Positions 53,815-62,440 of a DNA stretch of 64,000 nucleotides are shown piece by piece. Source of the DNA: Paenibacillus pinisoli (lineage in GTDB: Bacteria > Bacillota > Bacilli > Paenibacillales > Paenibacillaceae); contig NZ_QXQB01000002.1 of the NCBI RefSeq assembly GCF_003605435.1, positions 1,116,001 through 1,180,000 on the forward strand. Direction: 5' to 3'. The first letter of the stretch is position 1, and the number at the start of each line of letters is the position of its first letter. Below the pieces are notes generated by a model. The model worked only from the letters and a program-made list of their open reading frames with translations. It ran no database searches and was not told where the DNA came from. Both the position numbers and the translations under genes were made by a program.

Positions 53815-54486
53815 CTACCACCGAATGGAAGTGATGGTTTCTAAAAGCCGGCTTCTAGCCCCATCACCGATCCCCCAAGCCTCTACCTCATGCTTAATGC
53901 GTTCCATATTGGTAAAGCCCTTCGCGAGGCCATTCAGCCTGGCGGCAATCGTAGAGCTGTTCAACTGGCTGTTGTGCGAAGGATACAGGGAAGTGAGCGC
54001 TTCGACCGCTTGCGGATACCGCTTCAGGTAATACTTCTGATGCCTTTCCTCTGCAGCATAAAAGATACTGTACGGCACAATGTCCGTCTCCGGCCTTCCA
54101 AGCCCGCTGCGCTCCCGATTCTGAAGCACCCGGTCAATGGCTTCACGCTGGCTGTCCGTCTCATAGATAAGCAGCGATTGGTACTGCCTGCCTTTGTAGC
54201 CGTTAATATTGACGGGCTGATGACGCTCCCAGAAGATTGCTGCCAGCTCCTCGAAGGTTATGACTTCGGTATCGAATTCTAGCTGAATGCATTCCGTGTG
54301 ATCCCCCATCTCCCGATAAGTCGGATGATCCGCCGTGCCGCCCGCATAGCCGGTCTGTGTGCAAAGCACGCCAGGCATTGCGCCGAATAGCGCCTCCGGG
54401 CTCCAGAAGCAGCCCATGCCCAAGGTGATCCTCCCGGTCAATCCTTTTTCGCGTACGACTGCGCCTTCTATATGGTCTGTATTCAT
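53815..54486 (-). CDS. msrA: Peptide methionine sulfoxide reductase A
   Basis: Reduces methionine-S-sulfoxide in proteins. The active-site motif is GMGCFWSPEALFGAMPGV (about 23-40, catalytic Cys26), then QTGYAGGTADHPTYREMGDH and EECIQLEFDT-like TECIQLEFDTEVI. The rest shows PVNINGYKGRQYQSLL and ERHQKYYLKRYPQAVE. Length 223 is slightly above average. No MsrB domain is fused or adjacent. AGGAGAG supports the start. Confidence 0.93.
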   Translation of the reverse strand: MNTDHIEGAVVREKGLTGRITLGMGCFWSPEALFGAMPGVLCTQTGYAGGTADHPTYREMGDHTECIQLEFDTEVITFEELAAIFWERHQPVNINGYKGRQYQSLLIYETDSQREAIDRVLQNRERSGLGRPETDIVPYSIFYAAEERHQKYYLKRYPQAVEALTSLYPSHNSQLNSSTIAARLNGLAKGFTNMERIKHEVEAWGIGDGARSRLLETITSIRW

Positions 54487-54584
54487 GTGCTCTACTCTCC
54501 TTTCTCCGCCACGCCGTTACTCAGTATCGATCAGATACACGTGATTAGTAAAGCCGCCCTGCTGCTCTGATTTGCGATACAAAC

Positions 54585-54630
54585 AAAAAAGCCAAAGATC
54601 ATTATATCACGAATGATCTCCGGCTTTTTT
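54585..54630. terminator. Bidirectional terminator at the end of the SPFH gene
   Basis: AAAAAAGCC-aa-AGATCAT pairs with ATGATCT-cc-GGCTTTTTT. The SPFH stop codon lies within the loop region. Confidence 0.75.
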
Positions 54631-55737
54631 CGCGCCAACCAAAGCGTTCAGCTGTTCCAGCAAGTTGCCCCCGCCGGTCAGCGAGATGCTGCCTACCCGG
54701 TCACATATTTTCTCCAGATACTCCAGCTCCTTCAGGCGGTAGAGCGTTCCGTTCTCCTCCATCAGCTTCGCCGTATTGAGCAGGCTCCGAGTCGAAGCGG
54801 TCTCTTCGCGGCGCATAATCAGATTCGCCTGCGCCCGCTTCTCCGCTAGCAGAACGGTATTCAGGATATCCTTCACCTCGCCGGGCAATATGATATCCTT
54901 CACGCCAGCCGACGCGAATCGGACGCCGAACCGGGGGCTATGCCCGTTCAAGCGATCCAGCACATACGCGCCGATCTCTTGTTTCACGCGCAGCAGATCG
55001 TCCAGCTTCATGGTGCCCACATACTCCCGCAGGATCAGCTGCAGCGTAATGTAGACCTGCTCTTCGAAGCCCCTTATCTCAAGCGTTCTGACCGGGTCGA
55101 CGATCTGATACTGGCACACAAAGTTAAGCCGCAGCGTAATTTTGTCCTCCGTCATCATCTCCTGGCCCGTCAGATCCAGCTGCTGCTGGCGCAGGTCGAC
55201 CACTTTCACTTGCACGCCTACCGGACCGTTTTTCCAAAAATAATATTTGCCCGGCGCAAGCTCTCTTTGGAACACCCCGTTATAATGCAGCATTCCACGC
55301 TCATGGCTCGCCACCTCGAAGACGGTACAATAAGACATCAGCCGCATCGGCATGGAAGCCGCCAATTCGGCGGGCAGCTCAGGCTGGCGAATATCGACAC
55401 GCGTGAAACGATGCTCCTTCAGCACATTCCAATAGGCATAGCTGCCCGCACTCAATACCGAAACAAGGCGTCCGTCTTCATAATGCAGCACATACTCGTT
55501 GTCTTGAACGTCCACAAATGCCACCTCTTGAGCAAGCTCCGCGTCCTGACGGAACAACGCGAGCTCTTTGCCGTGAACCGCAAATGCCTTGGACACTTCC
55601 AGCACTATAATTTCGTTGCCCGACCATCCCGCATGGCGGTATGTTCCCGGCTTCAGGACATTCTTGTAGCTTCCTTTATGAAAAAGCAATCCCCGCTCAT
55701 CCTGCTTGACGATTGTGGTTTCCATCCATTTTTTCAT
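54607..55737 (-). CDS. SPFH/Band-7 domain protein (slipin-like)
   Basis: Predicted membrane-associated scaffold protein. The SPFH core (about 140-330) contains VASHERGMLHYNGVFQRELA, VQVKVVDLRQQQLDLTGQEM and TLRLNFVCQYQIVDPVRTLE; the C-terminal helical part follows with LAEKRAQANLIMRREETAST. No strong N-terminal membrane helix is visible, unlike typical slipins. ATG 55737, with AGGTGA close upstream, is preferred to an in-frame GTG three codons earlier. Length 376. It is monocistronic. Confidence 0.85.
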   Translation of the reverse strand: MKKWMETTIVKQDERGLLFHKGSYKNVLKPGTYRHAGWSGNEIIVLEVSKAFAVHGKELALFRQDAELAQEVAFVDVQDNEYVLHYEDGRLVSVLSAGSYAYWNVLKEHRFTRVDIRQPELPAELAASMPMRLMSYCTVFEVASHERGMLHYNGVFQRELAPGKYYFWKNGPVGVQVKVVDLRQQQLDLTGQEMMTEDKITLRLNFVCQYQIVDPVRTLEIRGFEEQVYITLQLILREYVGTMKLDDLLRVKQEIGAYVLDRLNGHSPRFGVRFASAGVKDIILPGEVKDILNTVLLAEKRAQANLIMRREETASTRSLLNTAKLMEENGTLYRLKELEYLEKICDRVGSISLTGGGNLLEQLNALVGAKKAGDHS

Positions 55738-56361
55738 TTCATTCACCTCGGCTCAGATATTGATCCTCTACAGGACCGGCCCTTCGGCATCGTGACGGAA
55801 TCCATGTCGCCGGTTCGCATTCGGCGCCGGTCGGCTGCAGCTGCCATGAAAAGACGCTGGAGCCCTTGCCATCCATGCCTGCTCATGTGTCCGCAGCCTT
55901 GCCCGTTCGCCTGCCGCTATCCGCATCCCCGGATTGCAAAGTCCGGCCAAAGCGGAACCCGCGGCGCCCTTCACATTCGCTTGCCTCTTCTCCTTGCGAA
56001 GAAGCGCAGGAATACGCGGCGCCGCTGCCCCGACCGATCCTTAAGAAGACCTTTTCTACATTGCTCAATTGCTCGATCCCTTATCGAGTGTCCAACCTGG
56101 CGCCCTATGGGCGATTGGGATTCGAACCCAATAACTGTTTTGACGGATTAACGCCGCCCCATTGTTCAGTATGCCGGGTCCGATCCGGCCGGCACTGCGG
56201 AACGTCAGAAGTTCGCGCCTCGGAACAGGAGTGCTGACGATTAACCTCCTTCATCATGCCAGAATACGGCAAAAGCGAACATGGCGGAAGTATTACAACG
56301 GAAGAAAAATGTTTCTATTCGGTCCAGTAAGCAAAAATATATACACAAAAAAAGCCAGCCA
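55738..56361. other. 624-base gap with hairpins, no supportable gene
   Basis: Short frames exist on both strands but none has a recognisable protein, a convincing ribosome site and normal composition together. The stretch contains a tRNA-T-arm-like element (56109-56159) and a stable hairpin TGCCGG/CCGGCA near 56172-56196. It is the largest gene-free piece of the window. Confidence 0.45.
56109..56159 (-). other. Fragment resembling a tRNA 3' half
   Basis: On the minus strand TTGGG-TTCGAAT-CCCAA forms a perfect T-arm with the GTTCGAAT loop, flanked by TCGCCC and, upstream, GGGCG, which can pair as an acceptor-like stem. Only about 21 bases separate the acceptor-like 5' strand from the T-arm, so D- and anticodon arms are missing. 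It is not a functional tRNA; a decayed gene or chance palindromes are both possible. Confidence 0.35.
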
Positions 56362-56376
56362 TTATTGGCTGACTTT
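56347..56376 (-). terminator. Terminator of the patatin-like gene
   Basis: CAGCC/GGCTG stem overlapping the stop codon, followed on the minus strand by seven T. Confidence 0.65.
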
Positions 56377-57237
56377 ATCTTTGGCGGTACTCCCCATCCA
56401 TTCCTGAAGCGACGGCATCAGCTTGCCCGCATCGCGGTAGCCCTGCATGTAGAGCGCATCCAGCTTCCTCGGATCCCGCTCCATTCTGCCCACAACAAGA
56501 GGCTCCTGCGGCCGAATAACGAACACATTGCCCGACTTCTCTTGGCTTTCGATATATGCCAACGTTTCGTTATAGACCTCATATCTGTGCAGCATGGTCT
56601 CGACCAGCTTCGGATATTTGGCATAAGCGCGCTTAAGCAGCCATGGAAAACGAGAGCGGGATTTGCGATAGTCACTATTGCGCGTCAGTATGAGCACATT
56701 GCGCTTGTAGCCTTCCTTCTCCGCCTCTCGCAGCGGGATCGGATCGGCAATGCCTCCGTCGAGCAGCTTCCTGCCTCCGAACTCGACAATCGGAGCGATG
56801 AAAGGAAGTGAGCTTGATGCTCTCAGAAGCTTTAGCAAATCATATCCGGGATCACTCTTACGGTAATAGACGGCCTCGCCAGTTATACAGTCCGTCGTAC
56901 CGATCACATATTCCTCCGGACTATTCTGGAAGGCTTCGTAATCAAACGGCACCAGCTTGTTCGGAATCTCGTCGAATATAAAATCCATGCCGAACAGCTG
57001 CCCATTCCTCCATAGATTTCTCCATGATATATACCTGGGATCGCTCACCCAATTCACATTCACAATACGATTGCGTCCAAGCTGCCGGGACAAATAACTC
57101 GCTCCCATACAAGCGCCGGCCGATACGCCGATCGTATACGGAAAATAGATCCCATGCTCTGAGAAATATTCCAGCACGCCCGCTGTATATATCCCGCGCA
57201 TGCCTCCGCCTTCCAATATTAAGCCGTTCGCACTCAT
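56362..57237 (-). CDS. Patatin-like phospholipase
   Basis: Predicted lipid acyl hydrolase, 291 residues. Oxyanion hole LILEGGGMRGIYTAGVLEYF (about 6-25), nucleophile elbow IGVSAGACMGASYLS (Ser about 40) and the catalytic Asp in KLLDGGIADPIPLREAEKEG (about 158). This set defines the Ser-Asp dyad of bacterial patatins (YjjU-like). No signal peptide; probably intracellular. GGAGG precedes the ATG. It is divergent from the PadR gene across about 180 bases. Confidence 0.9.
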   Translation of the reverse strand: MSANGLILEGGGMRGIYTAGVLEYFSEHGIYFPYTIGVSAGACMGASYLSRQLGRNRIVNVNWVSDPRYISWRNLWRNGQLFGMDFIFDEIPNKLVPFDYEAFQNSPEEYVIGTTDCITGEAVYYRKSDPGYDLLKLLRASSSLPFIAPIVEFGGRKLLDGGIADPIPLREAEKEGYKRNVLILTRNSDYRKSRSRFPWLLKRAYAKYPKLVETMLHRYEVYNETLAYIESQEKSGNVFVIRPQEPLVVGRMERDPRKLDALYMQGYRDAGKLMPSLQEWMGSTAKDKVSQ

Positions 57238-57326
57238 GAGCAGCCTCCTTCGCTACAATCGCCAAGCATTTAACCTCTTTATTCAGCCTAGCACTTGCTT
57301 ACTTAAAAATCCATAGCCCTATTGCC

Positions 57327-57388
57327 ATATACAGTTCAACTGTATATAATCAAACTATACAGTCGAACTATACAGTTGAGTTGTATAA
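57327..57388. promoter_or_regulatory. Clustered palindromes, probable PadR operator
   Basis: ATATACAGTT-C-AACTGTATAT (57327-57347) is a perfect 21-bp inverted repeat. It is followed by AACTATACAGT twice in direct orientation with a 13-bp period, and TATACAGTT-GA-GTTGTATA closes the cluster. It ends about 30 bases upstream of the PadR gene start, and probably overlaps its promoter. Autoregulation of PadR genes through ATAC/GTAT palindromes is usual. Confidence 0.7.
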
Positions 57389-57420
57389 TTACACAGAATA
57401 ACCATACAGGAGAGAACCTG

Positions 57421-57741
57421 ATGCAGAGAGACAGACATTTGCCGCTTACCGAGACGGTCTATTATATCCTCCTTGCCTTAACTGAACCCGCACATGGCTA
57501 CGCCATTCTGCAGAAGGTGGAGGAGCTCAGCCACGGACAGGTGCGAATGGCAGCCGGAACGCTATACGGCGCTATCGATAACTTGCTGAAGCTGGGATGG
57601 ATCGGACCCGTTCCGAGCGAGGACAGCCGCCGCAAAGTATACGTGATCACAGAGAATGGAGCAGCCATGCTAAGAGCTGACTTCGACCGGATGATGCATA
57701 TGATTAACGTGACGAATGACAGATGGAACTACAGGAGGTAA
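57421..57741 (+). CDS. PadR-family transcriptional regulator
   Basis: 106 residues starting MQRDRHLPLTETVYYILLAL, with the winged-helix core AHGYAILQKVEELSHGQVRM and AAGTLYGAIDNLLKLGWIGP. ATG 57421, with AGGAGAG upstream, is chosen; upstream in-frame codons run through the operator. It overlaps nothing but ends 4 bases before the DUF2812 gene, so the two form one operon. It probably represses this operon from the palindrome cluster. Confidence 0.9.
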   Translation: MQRDRHLPLTETVYYILLALTEPAHGYAILQKVEELSHGQVRMAAGTLYGAIDNLLKLGWIGPVPSEDSRRKVYVITENGAAMLRADFDRMMHMINVTNDRWNYRR

Positions 57742-57745
57742 GGAC

Positions 57746-58369
57746 ATGCGCAGACATAAATATTTTGTCGACCTGGAGAAGGAAGAACAATGGCTGAATG
57801 ATATGGCAAGCCAAGGCCATCTCCTGGCCCGCAAGTCGATGTTTGGCTATGAATTCGAGCCTGCTGTGTCCGGCCTCGACACGGTCATTCGCATCGATTA
57901 CCGCACTTTCCGCCGTACTTCCGACTTCGAGGACTACCTAGCTTTGTTCGAGGACTGCGGCTGGACGCATATAGCCGGTACTAGAAGCTCCGGCGCTCAG
58001 TACTTCAGGAAAACAGGTACAGCAATGGGGGAAGATATCTTCTCCGATATGGACTCCAAAGCTGGACGCTACAAAAGATTGGCGGATATGTGGACGTCGC
58101 TCGCCGCATGCTTCATTCCGCTCTTCGCCGTCTTGCTTACCACAAAGAGCATTGACCTTGCCGCATTCCTGAATCCCAAAGAGCTATATCTGACACCAGG
58201 GCTATGGGAGAAGCAGGGATCGGCGTTCTGGGGCTCGTTCCTGTTCGAGACGCCTTTTGCTCTGGGCCGCGGCTTCCTCTGGATGACTATTCCGGTCATG
58301 ATTGTGCTGGCCGGCTTCTGCTCCTACAAGGCCAAGAAACAATATGACGCCAATCGGAACATGCAATAA
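57746..58369 (+). CDS. DUF2812-family membrane protein
   Basis: 207 residues. The soluble N-terminal domain begins RRHKYFVDLEKEEQWLNDMA and holds DYRTFRRTSDFEDYLALFED, characteristic of DUF2812. Two membrane helices follow (about 108-130 and 168-195). ATG 57746 has AGGAGG seven bases upstream. PadR-DUF2812 pairs are common in Firmicutes, but their function is unknown. Confidence 0.85.
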   Translation: MRRHKYFVDLEKEEQWLNDMASQGHLLARKSMFGYEFEPAVSGLDTVIRIDYRTFRRTSDFEDYLALFEDCGWTHIAGTRSSGAQYFRKTGTAMGEDIFSDMDSKAGRYKRLADMWTSLAACFIPLFAVLLTTKSIDLAAFLNPKELYLTPGLWEKQGSAFWGSFLFETPFALGRGFLWMTIPVMIVLAGFCSYKAKKQYDANRNMQ

Positions 58370-58386
58370 GCAGGGTCTCGCATCAG

Positions 58387-58460
58387 AAAAAACCACAACG
58401 CTGGCTTGCACTGCACCTCATCTAACAAGCGAGGTGCAGGTTCACCGTTGTGGTTTTCTT
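58387..58460. terminator. Long bidirectional terminator between convergent genes
   Basis: AAAACCACAACG pairs with CGTTGTGGTTTT, and inside it CTGCACCTC pairs with GAGGTGCAG. Two stacked perfect stems with tails on both sides. Confidence 0.85.
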
Positions 58461-58480
58461 CAGGCTATAGATTGGATCGT

Positions 58481-59233
58481 TTATTTAAAAGAAGCGTAGC
58501 CTTGGTCCGCCATGACGACGCTGCCGTTGATCGCTTCAGCTTCATCCAGCGAGATCAGGTATACCGTCTTCGCGAGAGCTTCCGGCTTCGTCAGCTCGCC
58601 GCCCATGACTTTGGCTCTCATACTGTCGAGCATGCCATTGTCCTTATAGCCTTGGATAATCGGCGTATCCACTGCGCCAGGAGCAACGGCTACGACGCGA
58701 ATGCCATGCGGCGACAGATCAAGAGCAGCTGATTTGGACATCATAATGACAGCGCCTTTGGTCGCATGATAAGCGAATGTTCCGGGCGATGCCAGGAAGC
58801 CGAATACCGATGCGGTGTTGATGATGATGCCTTTGATGCCAAGCTCGCGCATCTTTCTGCCCGCTGCCATGATGCCATACGCAACGCCATGCTGGTTAAT
58901 GGCGATAGTGCGGTGATACAAGTCCATATTCTGATCCAGCACAGGGCCCGCGCCGCCGATACCGGCATTGTTGAACATAACGTCGATTCTGCCGTAAGCT
59001 TCTACCGCTTTGTCGACAAGCGCATCGACTTCCTCTTGCTTCGAGACGTCAACTTTGACGAAGATCGCCTCTCCGCCTTCTTTCACGATTTGCTCTACCG
59101 TCTCAAGTCCGCCCGCTTCGTTAAAGTCAGCTACCACGACACGGTCTCCCTTACGGGCAAAATGAAGGCTCGTCTCACGGCCGATGCCGCTCGCTCCGCC
59201 GGTAATTACCGCTACACGTTTTGATGTTGTCAT
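58481..59233 (-). CDS. Short-chain dehydrogenase/reductase
   Basis: NAD(P)-dependent oxidoreductase, 250 residues, substrate unknown. Cofactor motif VITGGASGIGRETSLHFARK (about 9-28), NNAGIGGAG (about 88), catalytic Ser in INTASVFGFLASPG and YHATKGAVIMMSKS (Tyr and Lys, about 155-159). AGGTTG-type ribosome site. It is divergent from the LysR regulator, which probably controls it. Confidence 0.92.
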   Translation of the reverse strand: MTTSKRVAVITGGASGIGRETSLHFARKGDRVVVADFNEAGGLETVEQIVKEGGEAIFVKVDVSKQEEVDALVDKAVEAYGRIDVMFNNAGIGGAGPVLDQNMDLYHRTIAINQHGVAYGIMAAGRKMRELGIKGIIINTASVFGFLASPGTFAYHATKGAVIMMSKSAALDLSPHGIRVVAVAPGAVDTPIIQGYKDNGMLDSMRAKVMGGELTKPEALAKTVYLISLDEAEAINGSVVMADQGYASFK

Positions 59234-59259
59234 CTGAACAACCTCCCGTTGATCTAGGG

Positions 59260-59299
59260 CGTGTCTGAGAACTCAGGGGGTAACGGGTTTTCAGACACG
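59260..59299. repeat. 40-bp imperfect palindrome
   Basis: CGTGTCTGA (59260-59268) and TCAGACACG (59291-59299) are exact inverse copies; with G-U pairs the stem reaches 15 bp around a 10-base loop. It lies between the SDR and LysR genes. It looks like a repetitive palindromic element rather than a terminator, since no T-run follows. Confidence 0.45.
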
Positions 59300-59356
59300 A
59301 CCAAGTTGTGAACATCTATTGAATAAGGTCTTGTCATCATCGTACTGCTGTTTTAT

Positions 59357-59394
59357 ATTTAAGTAAATTTAAACGTATTAAATGTTACTTAAGT
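59357..59394. promoter_or_regulatory. Inverted repeat, candidate LysR operator
   Basis: ATTTAAGTAA (59357-59366) and TTACTTAAGT (59385-59394) match 9 of 10 when inverted. It is in the divergent SDR/LysR region, 30 bases before the LysR start, as LysR-type autoregulatory sites usually are. Confidence 0.5.
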
Positions 59395-59423
59395 ACAGCT
59401 TAAGGTAAATGGAGGCGGTAAGC

Positions 59424-60320
59424 ATGCAGCTGGAGCAGCTGGCTTGTATCGTGGAGGTCGCCAAAACCGGCTCTGTAACCGGTGCCGCTCAGAACCTCCA
59501 TATCAGCGTCTCGGCTGTCAGCCAATCCATCTCCAACTTGGAGGCGGAGCTAGGGCTTGCGCTGTTCCATCGCTCCCGGACCGGCACGGTTCCGACAGCG
59601 GAAGGCAAAGCCATTATTCAGAAGGCGTTCGAGGTGCTGGCCAAAATCAATGAAATCGAGGAGGAGGCCAAAAGCTATACTTCCGAGCTAAGCGGACAGC
59701 TCAGACTGGCGGCCATACCGGTCCCCCTCTCCTTATTCGTCGATGCGATCATCAGCTTCAAGCGGGACTATCCCCGTGTTGAGCTGGAAATTACCGAAAA
59801 AGGAACAACCGAGATTTTGAACGACCTTCGGCACAACAAGATCGATCTCGGGCTTATTATTTGGAATGAAGAGCTGCATCGCCATATGAGCGTAGCCTTT
59901 GAGAGATTGCTGGAGGGCAAGCTGATTGCCGGAGTCAGCCGTTTCTCGCCGCTTGCACAGCGATCGTCGCTATCGCCCGATATGTTGCGAAGCCAGCCCC
60001 TTGTCTTGTATAACGACGATTATTTGAAATGGTTCATTCAAGACTTCGAATCCCGCTACGGTGCGCTTAATGTATTGTTCTACACGAACAACAAAGATGC
60101 CATCATCAAAGCGGTGGAGGAAGGCTCGGCGATTACGATTGGCCTCGACTTTTCGTTCTACCCTCCCTCTTCAGCCAAAGGCATCGCAACCATTGATCTG
60201 GATATTGCAGATAACGATCCGGTCTATCTGGGCTGGGTTCGTTCCGAGGAGCAGCCGCTTCCGCATGCATCCAAAATCTTTATTCAGAAGCTTAAATATC
60301 AGCTGGATAAAATAAATTAA
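59424..60320 (+). CDS. LysR-family transcriptional regulator
   Basis: 298 residues. The N-terminal HTH (about 1-60) is MQLEQLACIVEVAKTGSVTG, AAQNLHISVSAVSQSISNLE and AELGLALFHRSRTGTVPTAE. The C-terminal effector domain (about 90-290) has GQLRLAAIPVPLSLFVDAI. ATG 59424, with GGAGG eight bases upstream, is chosen over a start five codons earlier. Probably regulates the divergent SDR gene; the effector is unknown. Confidence 0.92.
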   Translation: MQLEQLACIVEVAKTGSVTGAAQNLHISVSAVSQSISNLEAELGLALFHRSRTGTVPTAEGKAIIQKAFEVLAKINEIEEEAKSYTSELSGQLRLAAIPVPLSLFVDAIISFKRDYPRVELEITEKGTTEILNDLRHNKIDLGLIIWNEELHRHMSVAFERLLEGKLIAGVSRFSPLAQRSSLSPDMLRSQPLVLYNDDYLKWFIQDFESRYGALNVLFYTNNKDAIIKAVEEGSAITIGLDFSFYPPSSAKGIATIDLDIADNDPVYLGWVRSEEQPLPHASKIFIQKLKYQLDKIN

Positions 60321-60342
60321 TGTCACTGTATCACACAAAAAA

Positions 60343-60383
60343 GAGATGTCTCCAATCAGGTTCATAACCTGATGAGACATCTC
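60343..60383. terminator. Bidirectional terminator between the LysR and aldolase genes
   Basis: GAGATGTCTC pairs with GAGACATCTC and, inside, CAGGTT pairs with AACCTG. A-rich and T-rich flanks serve both convergent genes. Confidence 0.8.
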
Positions 60384-60412
60384 CTTATCGCTAAGCTCTC
60401 ATTCACCTGCAG

Positions 60413-61078
60413 CTATGACAGATTCCATTGCCTGCGCGGCTTATAGCCCGCTTTCTCCAGGAAATCCATCTCCGTGCCACGCGGCAAACCCGTCATGCCG
60501 ATATTCGCCGATTGCGAGACGACCAGCATGCGACAGGCCATCTCCAGCGTCTGCAGCGCCATGCGCGCTTCCCGAATTGACGTATCGTACACAAGAACGC
60601 CGTGATTCTCCAGCAGCAATATATTGGCATGCTTCGCTTTCTCGCGAACGCCTTCGCCAAGAGCATCAGTGCCGGGATGATAATAAGGCACTCGCTCAAC
60701 CTTCTCCAAATAATACATCGTCTCCACAAACCAGTTGGACGGAATCTCCATATCCGAGCAAGCGACAAGCGCGCTGTAGAATGGCGATGCATGCAGGACT
60801 GCACCGATCTCCGGGCGGCTCTCATAGACCGCTCGGTGCATAGGCGTCTCCTTGGACGGAACCTTGCGCTCTGTGCCATAGACAGCGCCGGACATATCGC
60901 ATTCGATGAGATCGCCCTCGTCCAGTTCTCCGAGGAAGGTTCCGCTCGCTGTAATGACATAACGATCCGCTTCGGTTCTGGCGCTGATATTGCCGGCATT
61001 GCCCCAGGCAAGGCCGTATTGCATCATATATTTGCCAGTATGCTGCAATTGCTGCACTACCGCTTCGACGGAAGGCAT
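60413..61078 (-). CDS. Class II aldolase/adducin-family protein
   Basis: Zinc-dependent aldolase or epimerase of the fuculose-1-phosphate aldolase type, 221 residues. Metal-binding His residues occur in ETPMHRAVYESRPEIGAVLH and HASPFYSALVACS; LLENHGVLVYDTSI gives the distal His. GNISARTEADRYVITASGTF is the substrate phosphate-binding stretch. It lies 88 bases downstream of the TRAP permease gene, so the substrate may enter via that transporter, suggesting catabolism of a sugar acid or related C4-C6 compound. Substrate is not assigned. Confidence 0.85.
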   Translation of the reverse strand: MPSVEAVVQQLQHTGKYMMQYGLAWGNAGNISARTEADRYVITASGTFLGELDEGDLIECDMSGAVYGTERKVPSKETPMHRAVYESRPEIGAVLHASPFYSALVACSDMEIPSNWFVETMYYLEKVERVPYYHPGTDALGEGVREKAKHANILLLENHGVLVYDTSIREARMALQTLEMACRMLVVSQSANIGMTGLPRGTEMDFLEKAGYKPRRQWNLS

Positions 61079-61165
61079 CTTCGCTTCAGCTCCTCTCGTT
61101 CGTATTGGGTTTCGTGCTGGCTGACCGCTACTCTCTGCCCGCTTGAAGCGCAGCTCGGTGTTCCC

Positions 61166-62440
61166 TTACTTCAATATACTAGGCAGGAACAACGAGATTT
61201 GCGGGATATAGGTGACTAGCATTAGCGCTATGAGCAATGCAATATAGAAAGGAATCATGCCCCGCGTTATCTGGAGCAGATTAATCTTGGCAATCGACGA
61301 AGATATGAACAAGTTGATGCCAAGCGGCGGCGTACACATGCCAAGCGCCAAGTTAACGATCATAATCATACCGAAGTGTACGGGGTCTACTCCAAGATGC
61401 ACCGCAACCGGCAACAGCAATGGTGCCAAGATAATAATCGAAGCATTGGTTTCCATAAACATGCCGATGAATAACAAGAATAAGTTGACAAGCAGCAAGA
61501 AGACTATTGCGCTATCCGAGAAACTGATAAAGAATTCCGCCACCATCTGAGGGATGCCCTCTCGTGTCATAATCCAGCCGAACAGACCGGCGCTGGCCAG
61601 AATAAACATAATGGCCGATGTAGTCACAACTGAGGATGTGAATACATGCATCAGCTGCTTGAACTTAATCTCGCGGTAGACGAATACGCCAATGATGAAG
61701 GAATACAGCACCGCTACGCCAGCCGCCTCCGTTGCCGTAAAGAAGCCGCCGTAGATGCCGCCTAATATAATGACAGGCATCAGCAAAGCAAGGAAAGACT
61801 GCTTGAATGCCACCCATAATTCCTTGCCCGTCTTTTTCTGCTCGCTTGGGTATTTTCTTTTCTTCGCGATAATGACAACCGTAATCATAAGCGAGGCTGC
61901 GATAAGAAGGCCGGGCAGGAAACCCGCCATAAAGAGGTCCCCGATGGACGTCTCGGTCGAGATGCCGTACAAGATCAACGGAATGGATGGCGGCAGGATT
62001 ACGCCCAGCTCACCGGATACCGACTGGACTGAGCCGGCAAAATTGCGGTGATAGCCACGCCGTATCATAGCCGGAATCAGAATGCTGCCGAGCGCTGCTG
62101 TTGTTGCAGCCGCCGACCCGGAAATTGCCGCAAAAAACATCGAGGTAACGATCGTTACGAATGCCAGACCTCCGGAGAAATGACCCGTCAGCGCATTGGC
62201 AAAATTTATTAGGCGCTTGGATATTCCGCCATACTCCATCAAAACGCCTGCAAGTACGAAAAACGGAATCGCCATAAGCGGGAACGAGTCTATCGAGGTG
62301 AATGACCTCTGTACGAGAACGATTAGCGGTGTACCCCCGTCCCACCAGATTGCTACGGCTGAAGCAAGTCCCATGGCGACAGCAACGGGAACGCCAATAA
62401 TGAAGAATAGCAGCAAACAAATAAACAGTATCAGACCCAT
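61166..62440 (-). CDS. dctM: TRAP transporter large permease subunit
   Basis: Twelve-helix secondary-transport subunit of a tripartite ATP-independent periplasmic (TRAP) system, 424 residues. It opens MGLILFICLLLFFIIGVPVA and holds SMFFAAISGSAAATTAALGS, the DctM signature region, and NLALGMCTPPLGINLFISSS. Its ATG overlaps the TAA of the small subunit gene (TAATG), so translation is coupled. Symport with sodium or protons of a carboxylate is expected. Confidence 0.93.
   Translation of the reverse strand: MGLILFICLLLFFIIGVPVAVAMGLASAVAIWWDGGTPLIVLVQRSFTSIDSFPLMAIPFFVLAGVLMEYGGISKRLINFANALTGHFSGGLAFVTIVTSMFFAAISGSAAATTAALGSILIPAMIRRGYHRNFAGSVQSVSGELGVILPPSIPLILYGISTETSIGDLFMAGFLPGLLIAASLMITVVIIAKKRKYPSEQKKTGKELWVAFKQSFLALLMPVIILGGIYGGFFTATEAAGVAVLYSFIIGVFVYREIKFKQLMHVFTSSVVTTSAIMFILASAGLFGWIMTREGIPQMVAEFFISFSDSAIVFLLLVNLFLLFIGMFMETNASIIILAPLLLPVAVHLGVDPVHFGMIMIVNLALGMCTPPLGINLFISSSIAKINLLQITRGMIPFYIALLIALMLVTYIPQISLFLPSILK

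Noticed and set aside
55768-56068. Two minus-strand frames upstream of the SPFH gene
   Set aside because: Neither has a ribosome site with a normal start, and the sequences look random.
55866-56237. 123-codon plus-strand frame in the gap after the SPFH gene
   Set aside because: No family features; the region is better described as non-coding with a tRNA-like relic, whose antisense gives part of the frame.
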